DNA of 19,474 nucleotides from JBDSEG01 sp039920165. Lineage in GTDB: Bacteria; Pseudomonadota; Gammaproteobacteria; Burkholderiales; Burkholderiaceae_C. The position numbers and the translations under genes were made by a program. The notes below the pieces were generated by a model that saw only the letters and a list, made by a program, of their open reading frames with translations, did not search any database and was not told where the DNA came from. Where the stretch lies: NCBI GenBank assembly GCA_039920165.1, contig JBDSEG010000065.1, forward strand, positions 1-19,474, read 5' to 3'. Shown in pieces: positions 1 to 7,279 of the stretch; the stretch's first letter is position 1; each line of letters begins with the position of its first letter.

Positions 1-1
1 C

Positions 2-43
2 GACCCGTACGGCTTGACACTGGTGGAGTCGGACGAAGACTGA
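2..43 (+). CDS. C-terminal end of an unidentified upstream gene (partial)
   Basis: An open frame enters from the left edge and ends at a TGA at 41-43, giving the tail DPYGLTLVESDED. Acidic C-terminal tails like this are common and do not identify a family. The 31 bp to the next start and the same orientation would allow it to share a transcript with the monooxygenase that follows. Only 13 codons are visible, so even its coding status is uncertain. Confidence 0.35.
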   Translation, partial: DPYGLTLVESDED

Positions 44-74
44 AACAGGCACCTGCGCCGGAGGCCGCGGCGGC

Positions 75-1727
75 ATGGATACGAAGCTGACCACCCCCGG
101 CGCAACGGCTCGGTTCGAGTCGCAAGCTGCGCCCCGCAGACTCGACCTGCTCATCGTCGGCGCCGGCTTTGCCGGCATGGCGATGTTGCACCGGGTGCGT
201 GCGATGGGGTTGGATGTGCTCGCCATCGAAGCCGCGGGAAGCGTGGGCGGCACGTGGTACCACAACCGCTATCCGGGCGCGCGGGTCGATATCGAGAGCC
301 TCGAATATTCATTCGGCTTCCACGAGGCCTTGCAGCAGGAATGGCGCTGGACCGAACGCTATGCGTCGCAGCCCGAGTTGCTGCGCTATGCCAACCACGT
401 GGCCGACCGGCTCGACCTGCGCCGCAGCATCGCGCTGGAGACGCGCCTCGTCGGCGCTGAATTCGACGAGGGCGCGCAGCGCTGGCTGGCACGCGCGGTC
501 GATGGCCGGGCGTGGTCGGCGCGCTTCATGGTGATGGCGAGCGGGCCGCTGTCGACACCGAACACGCCGTCGTTCCCGGGCTTGGAATCGTTTGCAGGCC
601 GCGCGCTGCACACCGCCGACTGGCCACACGAAGCGGTCGACTTCACCGGCCAGCGCGTCGGTGTGGTCGGCACCGGTTCGTCGGGTCTGCAGCTCATCCC
701 GATCGTCGCGAAGCAGGCCGCGTCGCTCACCGTTTTCCAGCGCACCGCGGCGTATGCGGTGCCTGCGCACAACGGTCCGCTCGCCGCGGCCGACGAGGCC
801 CGCGTCAAGGCCGACTACGCCGGATTTCGCGCGCGCAACCGGCAGATGCGTACCGGCTTCGGCAGCGCCATCCCGGCCGGAACGCAGTCGGCGCTCGCGG
901 TCAGCGCCGAGGAGCGCGAAGCCGAATACGAGCGGCGCTGGCGCATCGGCGGCTTCTGCCTGCTCGGCGCCTACGCCGACGTGATGACCGACGCGCGCGC
1001 CAACGAGACTGCCGCCGAATTCGTCCGCGCCAAGATCCGCGCTGCGGTTCGTGATCCGCAGGTCGCCGAGCGCCTGTCGCCACGCCAGCCAGTCGGCTGC
1101 AAGCGGATGTGCGTGGACAGCGGTGGCTACTACGAAACCTTCAACCTGCCGCACGTGACACTGGTCGACGTGGGCGAGCGGCCGATCGAGCGCATCACGG
1201 CGGGCGGGCTGGTCGTCGACGGCACCGAGCACCGCCTGGACGCGCTGGTGCTCGCGACCGGCTTCGACGCGATCACCGGCACGCTGCTGCGGCTGGACCT
1301 GCGCGGCCGCGGCGGGGTGCGAATCCAGGACAAGTGGCGCGCCGGTCCGCTCAACTACCTCGGCCTGATGACGGCCGGATTTCCGAACCTGTTCCATATC
1401 GCCGGGGTCGGCAGCAGCGCCGCCTTCACCAACGTCATCGTCTCGATCGAGCACCATGTCGACTGGATCGCGACGTGCATCGAGCATGTGCTCAACTCGG
1501 GGCGGTCGACCATCGAGGCGAGCGAAGCGGCCGAGGCCGACTGGGTCGCGTACGTCACCGCGATGGCCGGCTATACCGTCTTCCTGAGCTGCAGTTCCTG
1601 GTACCTCGGCGCCAACATCCCCGGCAAGCCGCGCATGTTCATGCCGCTGGTCGGCGGGTTTCCGCTGTATGCCGAACGCTGCGCCGCGGTCGCGCGCGAC
1701 GGCTACGCCGGGTTCGTGTTGAGCTGA
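75..1727 (+). CDS. Flavin-containing monooxygenase, type I Baeyer-Villiger class
   Basis: Predicted soluble FAD- and NADPH-dependent monooxygenase of 550 residues that would insert oxygen next to a ketone carbonyl to make an ester or lactone. An FAD-binding Rossmann motif GAGFAG lies at residues 29-34. The conserved GGTWYHNRYPGARVD segment of the class is at 58-72, the Baeyer-Villiger fingerprint FAGRALHTADWP at 173-184, and the NADPH Rossmann motif GTGSSG at 199-204. A late ATGFD motif sits in LVLATGFDAITG. The length fits cyclohexanone, phenylacetone and steroid monooxygenases (about 540 residues). The ATG at 75 is preceded by GGAGG at 60-64, a good ribosome binding site. The class is clear from motifs, but the substrate cannot be told. 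Its 3' end overlaps a convergent MaoC remnant by 25 bp. No partner catabolic gene such as an esterase is visible in the window. Confidence 0.92.
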   Translation: MDTKLTTPGATARFESQAAPRRLDLLIVGAGFAGMAMLHRVRAMGLDVLAIEAAGSVGGTWYHNRYPGARVDIESLEYSFGFHEALQQEWRWTERYASQPELLRYANHVADRLDLRRSIALETRLVGAEFDEGAQRWLARAVDGRAWSARFMVMASGPLSTPNTPSFPGLESFAGRALHTADWPHEAVDFTGQRVGVVGTGSSGLQLIPIVAKQAASLTVFQRTAAYAVPAHNGPLAAADEARVKADYAGFRARNRQMRTGFGSAIPAGTQSALAVSAEEREAEYERRWRIGGFCLLGAYADVMTDARANETAAEFVRAKIRAAVRDPQVAERLSPRQPVGCKRMCVDSGGYYETFNLPHVTLVDVGERPIERITAGGLVVDGTEHRLDALVLATGFDAITGTLLRLDLRGRGGVRIQDKWRAGPLNYLGLMTAGFPNLFHIAGVGSSAAFTNVIVSIEHHVDWIATCIEHVLNSGRSTIEASEAAEADWVAYVTAMAGYTVFLSCSSWYLGANIPGKPRMFMPLVGGFPLYAERCAAVARDGYAGFVLS

Positions 1728-2005
1728 ACCTTCAGGCCACGCTGGGTGCGGCGAGCAGGGCCTTCGATCACCACCGTCTCCTTGACCCGGCACACGGTCG
1801 ACAGCACGGCGCGTGCCTCGGCGAGGTCGACCGACAGCACCGTAACGGCCGCATGCACGGTATCGCCCGGGAGCACCGGCGCGCGGAATTTCATCTGCTG
1901 GGCGAGGTAGATCGTGCCGGGTCCGCGCAAGCTGGTGGCGACCGCGGCCAAGATCACGCTGGCGGTCAGAAAGCCGTCCCATGGCGCGCTGAAGCGATCT
2001 TGCTG
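1703..2005 (-). pseudogene. MaoC-like (R)-hydratase remnant, C-terminal half only
   Basis: On the minus strand an open frame of about 100 codons, with no good start (a GTG at 1957 is the likeliest), reads GFLTAS, then GPGTIYLAQQMKFRAPVLPG and DTVHAAVTVL. This matches the second half of the MaoC/PhaJ hot-dog fold, where HGMLTAS, GPGTIYL and F-x-x-PV-x-x-GDT are usual. The N-terminal half, which in this family carries the catalytic Asp and His, is missing: an in-frame TGA at 2006-2008 closes the frame and only about 90 bp separate it from the next gene. The stop at 1703-1705 lies inside the convergent monooxygenase gene. It is best read as a truncated, catalytically dead relic. A functional 84-residue half-domain protein is possible but less likely. 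Confidence 0.6.
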
Positions 2006-2101
2006 TCATGGCGTGCCCCTGCGGCGGGAGGCGAACCTGCGGCACTTCCCTGCGCCGTGCAAGTGCGCTTCTTCTCCCTCCGGCAACCGTTCGTCAGCCC
2101 C

Positions 2102-3379
2102 TTACAACTGCCCTCCCAGCAGCGAGGCCGCGTGCTCGAGCACCTTCTCCTGCCACGGCCTGCGCTTCCAGGCTTCGAAGGTCATGCGCTTCGAGTGCTT
2201 CAAATCGGCCGCGAAGATCTCGATCTGGCGCTGCGCGAAGGCGGCGTCCATGACGTTCAGGTTCGCTTCGTCATTGAGCCGGAACGAGCGCTCGTCGAAA
2301 TTGGTCGAGCCGACCGAAACGAGCAAGGCGTCGACGACCATGACCTTGCAATGGAACATGGTCGGCTGGTATTCGGCGATCTCGATGCCGGCTTCGAGCA
2401 GCGGCCCCCACAGCGAGCGCGAGGCCTTGCGAACGATCTCGGTATCGATGTCGGTGCCGGGCGTGATGATCCGCACCTTCACGCCGCGCTTGGCGGCTGC
2501 GACGAGCGCGTTGACGGTGAGTTCGTCGGGAACGAAATACGAGCTCGACAGGTGGATGCTGCTGCGCGCCGCCGTGATCGCCATCAGGTACATGAGGCGC
2601 ATGCTTTCGCTGCCGCCGGTGGGCGAACTGCTGAACATCTGCGCCTGCGCGCTGCCGTGCGGCTGCAGCGCCGGGAAATAGGTTTCGCTGTGCAGCACGC
2701 GGCCGGTCGCCTTGATCCAGTTGTCCATGAACACCGCCTGGATCTGCGCCACGACCGGACCTTCGGCGCGGAAGTGGCTGTCGCGCCAGTGCTTGTCGTC
2801 TTGCGCCGTCCCGCGCCACTGGTCGGCGATGCCCACGCCGCCGGTGAAGCCGACCCGTCCGTCGACCACCAGCAGCTTGCGGTGAGTGCGGTTGTTCATC
2901 CGCGCGAGGTTGCTCCAATGCGGCGCGTGGTAGCGCTCGACCTCGATCCCGGCGGCCTTCATCTCCTCGAGATATTTCGGCTCCATCTTGACGCTGCCGA
3001 TCCAGTCGAGCAGCACGTGCACCTTGACGCCGTCACGCGCGCGATCGATCAGCGCATCGGCGAATTCGCGCCCGATCGATTCGGACCAGTAGATGTAAGT
3101 CTCGAAGGTGATGGTCTGCTTGGCCTGGCGGATCGCCGCCAGCATCGACGGAAAAATCTCGTCGCCGTTAGTGAGGGATTCGATCCGGTTGCCATCGATC
3201 AGCGCCGGCCCGAGCAGGGCCGAGAGCGAGCGCCGGAACTGCGGATCGTCGATCGCATAGTCGCGCTCGAGCTTTTCCTCGATGCGCTTTTCGCCCATCG
3301 ACAGGTTGAGGATCAGAAAGACGGCGCCGAGGGTGACGGCGCCGCCGGCCAGCGCGATCCACAGGGTCTTGCGTTTCAT
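2102..3379 (-). CDS. Phospholipase D-family cardiolipin synthase, membrane anchored
   Basis: Protein of 425 residues predicted to make cardiolipin from phosphatidyl donors at the inner membrane. It has one N-terminal membrane segment (about residues 5-26) followed by two phospholipase D domains. The first HxK(x4)D motif is HRKLLVVD at 166-173 in the context THRKLLVVDGRVGFTGG; the second is HCKVMVVD at 343-350, followed by GSTNFDERSF. Both catalytic His/Lys pairs are intact. The frame stays open 57 codons further upstream, but that stretch is Arg/Pro-rich and lacks domain features, so the ATG at 3379 in front of MKRKTLWIALAGG is chosen; no strong ribosome binding site decides it. It is divergent from the metallophosphoesterase gene across 169 bp. 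A bare PLD-type nuclease or other phosphatidyltransferase is the main alternative. The MaoC remnant lies downstream on the same strand. Confidence 0.88.
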   Translation of the reverse strand: MKRKTLWIALAGGAVTLGAVFLILNLSMGEKRIEEKLERDYAIDDPQFRRSLSALLGPALIDGNRIESLTNGDEIFPSMLAAIRQAKQTITFETYIYWSESIGREFADALIDRARDGVKVHVLLDWIGSVKMEPKYLEEMKAAGIEVERYHAPHWSNLARMNNRTHRKLLVVDGRVGFTGGVGIADQWRGTAQDDKHWRDSHFRAEGPVVAQIQAVFMDNWIKATGRVLHSETYFPALQPHGSAQAQMFSSSPTGGSESMRLMYLMAITAARSSIHLSSSYFVPDELTVNALVAAAKRGVKVRIITPGTDIDTEIVRKASRSLWGPLLEAGIEIAEYQPTMFHCKVMVVDALLVSVGSTNFDERSFRLNDEANLNVMDAAFAQRQIEIFAADLKHSKRMTFEAWKRRPWQEKVLEHAASLLGGQL

Positions 3380-3480
3380 CGGGCTCGGCGCTTTCGTGCG
3401 GCAGTTCGAAGTGGCGGCGACGATAGCAGCGCCTTCGGTGCGCGCCGGTCGCCGCGGCGGGTGTATTTCGCGCCGCGCGG

Positions 3481-3509
3481 TTGAAGCGCGCAAATTCGGC
3501 ACGCATATC
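3481..3509 (+). promoter_or_regulatory. Candidate sigma-70 promoter for the metallophosphoesterase gene
   Basis: TTGAAG at 3481-3486 and CATATC at 3504-3509 are separated by 17 bp and would start transcription about 33 bp before the ATG at 3549. The -10 match is weak (3 of 6), so this is tentative. It lies in the 169-bp divergent spacer (3380-3548), in which I saw no clear promoter for the minus-strand synthase gene. Confidence 0.3.
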
Positions 3510-3548
3510 GGTGGCCGAGTTCGCGTCCATCGCCGTTCGCACCCGCCC

Positions 3549-4697
3549 ATGCCGACCGTCTTCGTCCTCTCGCTCGCCCTGCACGCCTACCTCGGCGCTC
3601 GGCTGCTTCCCGCACTGGGTGACTGGCCGGCGCTCCAGTTCGGCCTCGCGGGGCTGCTGGTCGTCACCGCGCTGTCGATGCCGTTTGGCCTGGCGGGCCG
3701 GCGTTTGCCGTCGAAGCGGCTCGCGCTTGCACTGACCTGGCTCGGCCTGCTGAGCATGGGTCTGTTCTCGTCGCTTCTGGTGCTGACCCTCGCTCGCGAT
3801 GCGCTGCTGTTGGTTGCGCATGGCTTGGCCTGGGCGTGGCCGCAGGCGGTCGCGCAGTTATTCGAACCGCGCACGCTGGCGGCCGACAGCGCGTTCGCCG
3901 TTCCGGCCCTCGGCCTCCTCGTGACGCTGCTCGGCTTCGCGAATGCACGCCGCACCGCGGCGGTGGTGACGGTGGAGGTGCCGATCGACGCGCTGCCGGC
4001 TGCGCTGCACGGTTTCACGATCGCGCAGATCAGCGACATCCATATCGGCCCGACGATCCGCAAGCCCTATCTGCGCGCCATCGTCGAAGCGGTCAACCGG
4101 ATCGGCGCCGACATGGTCGCGGTTACCGGCGACCTGGTCGACGGCAGCGTGCATGAATTGGCGACGCATGTTTCACCCCTGGCGGGGCTCGAGTCGACCC
4201 ATGGCACCTTCTTCGTGACGGGCAATCACGAGTACTACAGCGGCGCCGCGGCGTGGGTCCACGAACTGCGGCGCCTCGGGGTGACGGTGCTGCAGAACGA
4301 GCACGTGGTTCTGCGCCACGGCGTTGGCGAGATCGTGATCGCCGGCGTCACCGACTACAGCGCCGGCCACTTCGACGCGAGCCGGCGCAGCGACCCGCAC
4401 GCGGCCATCGACGGGGCGCCGCTCGGCGCGGTGCGGGTGCTGCTCGCGCACCAGCCGCGCAGTGCGGACGAGGCGCAGAAGGCCGGCTTTCATTTGCAGC
4501 TGAGCGGCCACACCCATGGCGGCCAGTTCCTGCCATGGAACCTGTTCGTGCGGCTGCAGCAGCCCTTCACGGCCGGCCTGCACCGCTTGCGCGACCTGTG
4601 GGTCTATACGAGCCGCGGCACCGGCTACTGGGGCCCGCCCAAGCGCTTCGGCGCGCCGTCGGAGATCACCCGGTTGCGCCTCGTTCCCGCGGTCTGA
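3549..4697 (+). CDS. Membrane-anchored calcineurin-like metallophosphoesterase
   Basis: Protein of 382 residues with a hydrophobic N-terminal part (segments near 1-22, 28-46, 57-82 and 115-130) and a C-terminal two-metal phosphoesterase domain, likely membrane-attached. All metal-ligand motifs are present in order: SDIH with D163 and H165, GD at 194-195, GNHE at 225-228, the single H301 in LLAHQP, and GHTHGG at 320-325. This is the YkuE/YaeI type, whose members hydrolyse phosphate esters, in some cases of envelope lipids. The substrate cannot be decided here. The ATG at 3549 is the only near start that keeps the first hydrophobic segment; no clear ribosome binding site precedes it. The BrkB-type gene follows after 50 bp on the same strand, suggesting a two-gene unit, and the cardiolipin synthase gene is divergent. 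Confidence 0.87.
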   Translation: MPTVFVLSLALHAYLGARLLPALGDWPALQFGLAGLLVVTALSMPFGLAGRRLPSKRLALALTWLGLLSMGLFSSLLVLTLARDALLLVAHGLAWAWPQAVAQLFEPRTLAADSAFAVPALGLLVTLLGFANARRTAAVVTVEVPIDALPAALHGFTIAQISDIHIGPTIRKPYLRAIVEAVNRIGADMVAVTGDLVDGSVHELATHVSPLAGLESTHGTFFVTGNHEYYSGAAAWVHELRRLGVTVLQNEHVVLRHGVGEIVIAGVTDYSAGHFDASRRSDPHAAIDGAPLGAVRVLLAHQPRSADEAQKAGFHLQLSGHTHGGQFLPWNLFVRLQQPFTAGLHRLRDLWVYTSRGTGYWGPPKRFGAPSEITRLRLVPAV

Positions 4698-4747
4698 GCG
4701 GGAACCCTCGACCGGCGTACCCGTGGAGGGCAGGGCACACTTCGCGG

Positions 4748-5647
4748 ATGCGCCAATTCGCCGAGTCCGCCGCCTACGTCATCAAGCACCCGCGCGCCTT
4801 CACGCTGCAGGTGATCCGCGGCTTTCGCGCCAACCAGGGCCTGCTACTCGCCGGCGCGGTTGCGTACTACGCACTGCTGTCGATGGTGCCGCTGCTGATC
4901 CTGATCGTGATCGCACTTTCGCAGGTGATCGATCAGAGCGAGCTGCTCGGCACGCTCGGGCGCTACATGGAGTGGCTGATGCCGGGGCAGTCGGCGGCGA
5001 TCATCGGCCAGCTCGCGATCTTTCTCGACCACCGCGGCGTCATCGGCTGGGTCCTGCTCGTGACCATGATCTTCTTCAGCTCGCTTGCCTTCACCGTGCT
5101 GGAGAACGCGATGTCGGTGATCTTCCTGCACCGGGTCGCGGTGCGGCGTCGCCACTTTCTGATCTCGGCGCTGCTGCCCTATCTCTACATCCTTTCGCTT
5201 GGACTGGGTCTGTTGCTGGTGACCCTGGTCTCGGGCGGCCTGCAGGCGATCGGTCAGGAAAGCGTCGATCTGTTCGGCCGCCACTGGTCGCTGCGCGGAC
5301 TGTCGGGGCTGCTGCTCTATCTGCTCGGCGTGGCTGGCGAGGTCTTCGTGTTGACGTCGATCTATCTCGTGATGCCGGTTGGTCGGATCTCGCTGCGCAT
5401 GGCGCTGGTCGGCGGGGTGACGGCGACGTTGTTGTGGGAGATCACGCGCCACATCCTGGTCTGGTATTTCAATACCCTGTCGCAGGTGAGCGTGGTCTAC
5501 GGCTCGCTCACGACCGCGATCGTGGTGCTGCTGAGCCTGGAAATCGGCGCTACCTTGCTGCTGCTCGGCGCGCAGGTGATCTCGGAATACGAGCGGGTCG
5601 GCAAGGGCAAGGAAAACCTGCCGCCTCAGCCCTTGCGCACCGCCTGA
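4748..5647 (+). CDS. YihY/BrkB family inner membrane protein
   Basis: Integral membrane protein of 299 residues with about six hydrophobic segments. The family signature is seen at residues 35-50 (AGAVAYYALLSMVPLL), followed by the FTVLENAMSVIF segment near 115-126 and the late VYGSLTTAIVVLLSLEIGA helix near 250-268. The family was once annotated as ribonuclease BN in error; its members are polytopic membrane proteins, some implicated in envelope lipid transport, and the exact role here is unknown. The ATG at 4748 fits the usual family N-terminus, a short cytoplasmic stretch before the first helix. A GGAGGG lies rather far upstream, about 18 bp from the start. It follows the metallophosphoesterase by 50 bp. 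Its stop is only 13 bp from the stop of the convergent diguanylate cyclase, leaving almost no room for a terminator. Confidence 0.88.
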   Translation: MRQFAESAAYVIKHPRAFTLQVIRGFRANQGLLLAGAVAYYALLSMVPLLILIVIALSQVIDQSELLGTLGRYMEWLMPGQSAAIIGQLAIFLDHRGVIGWVLLVTMIFFSSLAFTVLENAMSVIFLHRVAVRRRHFLISALLPYLYILSLGLGLLLVTLVSGGLQAIGQESVDLFGRHWSLRGLSGLLLYLLGVAGEVFVLTSIYLVMPVGRISLRMALVGGVTATLLWEITRHILVWYFNTLSQVSVVYGSLTTAIVVLLSLEIGATLLLLGAQVISEYERVGKGKENLPPQPLRTA

Positions 5648-5660
5648 GCGGCGAGCACGT

Positions 5661-6482
5661 TCAGCGCAGGGTCGTCGAGCGGGCGCCCTTGCGCAACGAG
5701 GTCAGCGGGATCGCGCGCACGCGGTCGCGTCCATCGGCCTTGGCGGTATAGAGCGCCGTATCGGCCTCGTGCAGCAGGAAGTCGAGCGACGGCATCTCGA
5801 TGCGCAGCGGCGCCACGCCGATGCTCACCGAGGTCGTGACCTGGCGCCCCTGCCAATCGAGCACAAGGCCCTTGACGCGCTCGCGGATGCGTTCGGCGAC
5901 ATCCACCGCGCCGAGCGTGTCGGTATGCGGTAGGAAGACCATGAATTCTTCCCCGCCGAAGCGCGCCAGCACGTCCGGCTGGCGCAGCAGTTCAGTCGTC
6001 GACGCGGCGATGCGGCGCAGCAGTTCGTCGCCGCACAGATGGCCGTGCGTATCGTTGACCTGCTTGAAATGGTCGACGTCGATGAGCAGCAGCGAGGCGG
6101 TGCTGCCGTAGCGCTTGGCGCGATCCCACTCGGCTTCGATGACGCGCATGAAATGGCGTCGGTTGAACAGCCCGGTCAAGTCGTCTGTGGTGGCGAGGAT
6201 GTCGAGCTGGCGGCGCGCCTGCTCGAGCGCAAAGACGAGGCGCAGTGCCCCGAAGGCGAGCGGCGGCGCGACGAGCAGCGTGCACAGCAAGGTCGTGCCG
6301 CCGGCGATCCAGCGGTCGCCGTGGCCGAGCAGCGTGATGACCAGCTGCGCCAGAGCCATGCCGGCGAAGCTCGCCAGCAGGGTGATCGCGAGGGCGCTGC
6401 GCGCCAGTCCCAGCGCCAGCACGGCTCGCCCGAGGCCGCGCAGCCAGGCGGGCTCGAATTTCATGTTGGCGAGAGAGGGCAT
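5661..6482 (-). CDS. Membrane-bound GGEEF diguanylate cyclase
   Basis: Predicted inner-membrane enzyme of 273 residues that makes cyclic di-GMP from two GTP. Two hydrophobic segments (about 24-53 and 58-82) are followed by a short helical linker and a GGDEF domain from about residue 97. Visible motifs are DLTGLFNRRHF at 101-111, IDVDHFKQVNDTHGH near 134-147 with metal-binding D135, and the active-site GGEEF at 176-180. RQPD at 167-170 lies exactly five residues before GGEEF and matches the RxxD inhibitory site, so product feedback is expected. The ATG at 6482 has AGGA eight bases upstream; the second ATG at codon 7 has a poorer site. No sensory domain other than the membrane part is visible, so its input signal is unknown. 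It is transcribed away from the dcw cluster and converges on the BrkB-type gene. Confidence 0.93.
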   Translation of the reverse strand: MPSLANMKFEPAWLRGLGRAVLALGLARSALAITLLASFAGMALAQLVITLLGHGDRWIAGGTTLLCTLLVAPPLAFGALRLVFALEQARRQLDILATTDDLTGLFNRRHFMRVIEAEWDRAKRYGSTASLLLIDVDHFKQVNDTHGHLCGDELLRRIAASTTELLRQPDVLARFGGEEFMVFLPHTDTLGAVDVAERIRERVKGLVLDWQGRQVTTSVSIGVAPLRIEMPSLDFLLHEADTALYTAKADGRDRVRAIPLTSLRKGARSTTLR

Positions 6483-6781
6483 GGGTGGATCCTGGCAGCG
6501 ATGGATTCGAACACGGTTGGGCCGCGAGTGGGTTCGAAGATGGCGCGCAACCGGGCGGATGGGTGTGAAAAGCTGGTGGTTCCGGATCGAAACCGCGGAA
6601 GTCGCGACGCTAGCTAGGACGTCGTTCGTGCACCGAGCGGACGGAAAACCCGAGACGTATCTAAGCCTTGACTTTCACTGCCTCCCGCAAGTCCTTATTT
6701 ATGAACGAATTTTTCCTGAAAGGCGGCATTGAAAAGTTACCCGTAAGTGATTGATTCCATTGATTTTTCTTCGCTCCGTCA

Positions 6782-6810
6782 TTGACCGGCCGAATCCGCT
6801 CCGCTAAAGT
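6782..6810 (+). promoter_or_regulatory. Main dcw promoter (Pmra) upstream of mraZ
   Basis: TTGACC at 6782-6787 and TAAAGT at 6805-6810 are separated by exactly 17 bp, matching sigma-70 consensus at 5 and 4 of 6 positions. Transcription would begin near 6817, giving a leader of about 22 nt. The -10 hexamer overlaps the first AAAGTG repeat of the presumed MraZ operator, which would allow simple occlusion. As the cluster is almost continuous, this promoter probably drives most or all of it. Confidence 0.7.
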
Positions 6811-6827
6811 GGCGCAAAGTGCACTTT
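6806..6827. promoter_or_regulatory. MraZ operator: AAAGTG repeats
   Basis: AAAGTG occurs at 6806-6811 and again at 6816-6821, a 10-bp period. The second copy is also half of a perfect 12-bp palindrome AAAGTGCACTTT at 6816-6827, so a third copy lies in inverted orientation. MraZ proteins are known to bind short G-rich direct repeats (TGGG or AAAGTG type) upstream of their own gene, and this is the only such cluster between the promoter and the start codon. The sites cover the -10 hexamer and the predicted start point, which suggests autorepression. Confidence 0.65.
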
Positions 6828-6838
6828 TGTAGGATTTT

Positions 6839-7279
6839 GTGGCGATTATTGTGTTCCAGGGGCCGGCGGCGTTGACCTTGGATGGCAAAGGTCGGCTCTC
6901 CATGCCTGCCCGACACCGCGAACTCCTGTCGGCCATGGGCGTGAGCCAACTCACCGTCACCAAGCATCCGGTCGGTTCGCTGATGATTTTCCCGCGTCCG
7001 GCGTGGGAGGGTTTTCGAGATCGGGTCGCCGCGCTGCCGATGGAGGCGGCCGGCTGGAAACGGGTCTTCCTCGGCAATGCGATGGACGTCGAGATCGACG
7101 CCTCGTCGCGGCTGCCGATCGCGCCCGAATTGCGCAGCGCCGCCGGCCTGGTGCGCGACGTGATGCTGATCGGCATGGGCAGCCACTTCGAGCTGTGGGA
7201 TGCGCAGCGACACAAAGAGCACGAGGCGCAGGTGATGCAGACGCCGATGCCCGACTCGCTCAAGAGTTTCAGCTTCTGA
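6839..7279 (+). CDS. mraZ: Transcriptional regulator MraZ
   Basis: First gene of the dcw cluster, 146 residues, with two AbrB-like swapped-hairpin repeats. The first begins FQGPAALTLDGKGRLSMPAR, the second is around GNAMDVEIDASSRLPIAPEL; each carries the conserved D-x-(K/S)-x-R-(L)-x-(I/M)-P core. MraZ forms ring-shaped oligomers that bind repeats before its own gene and tune cluster expression. The GTG at 6839 is used because AGGA at 6831-6834 lies just before it. A second in-frame GTG at 6851 would give the more usual MFQG start but is 16 bp from that site, so the first four residues are uncertain. It overlaps rsmH by one base (TGATG). AAAGTG repeats and a good promoter lie directly upstream. 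Confidence 0.95.
   Translation: MAIIVFQGPAALTLDGKGRLSMPARHRELLSAMGVSQLTVTKHPVGSLMIFPRPAWEGFRDRVAALPMEAAGWKRVFLGNAMDVEIDASSRLPIAPELRSAAGLVRDVMLIGMGSHFELWDAQRHKEHEAQVMQTPMPDSLKSFSF

Larger units (their letters stand above)
6483..6838. other. Intergenic region between the diguanylate cyclase and the dcw cluster
   Basis: A 356-bp divergent spacer. The left half is GC-rich and contains nothing I recognise apart from two TTCGAA palindromes (6506-6511 and 6533-6538) 27 bp apart. The segment from about 6690 to 6780 is clearly AT-richer than the rest of the window, as expected for a strong promoter region. The right end holds the mraZ promoter and AAAGTG operator repeats, listed separately. No tRNA or small protein gene was found in it. 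Confidence 0.6.

Noticed and set aside
309..2045. A 578-codon minus-strand open frame opposite the monooxygenase
   Set aside because: Composition is typical of an antisense shadow. The real minus-strand signal here is the MaoC remnant in a different frame.
1109..3484. A 791-codon plus-strand open frame spanning the monooxygenase end and the cardiolipin synthase region
   Set aside because: It is antisense to the synthase and out of frame with the monooxygenase, is Arg/Ala/His-rich with no domains, and is a usual high-GC artefact.
3380..3550. 57-codon N-terminal extension of the cardiolipin synthase
   Set aside because: It would reach the divergent gene's start codon, is Arg/Pro-rich, and places charged sequence before the membrane anchor. 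The ATG at 3379 fits the family better.
5621..5651. Inverted repeat CCGCCTCAG / CTGAGCGG at the convergent BrkB-cyclase ends as a terminator
   Set aside because: The stem has a bulge and a 14-base loop, lies mostly in coding sequence, and no T-run follows on either strand.
6506..6538. Paired TTCGAA sites in the spacer as an operator
   Set aside because: TTCGAAC and GTTCGAA are short, 27 bp apart and of no known regulator; chance occurrence is likely.
6668..6702. TTGACT with a downstream TATTTA as a second mraZ promoter
   Set aside because: Spacing is about 22 bp, too long for sigma-70. The TTGACC/TAAAGT pair nearer mraZ is far better.
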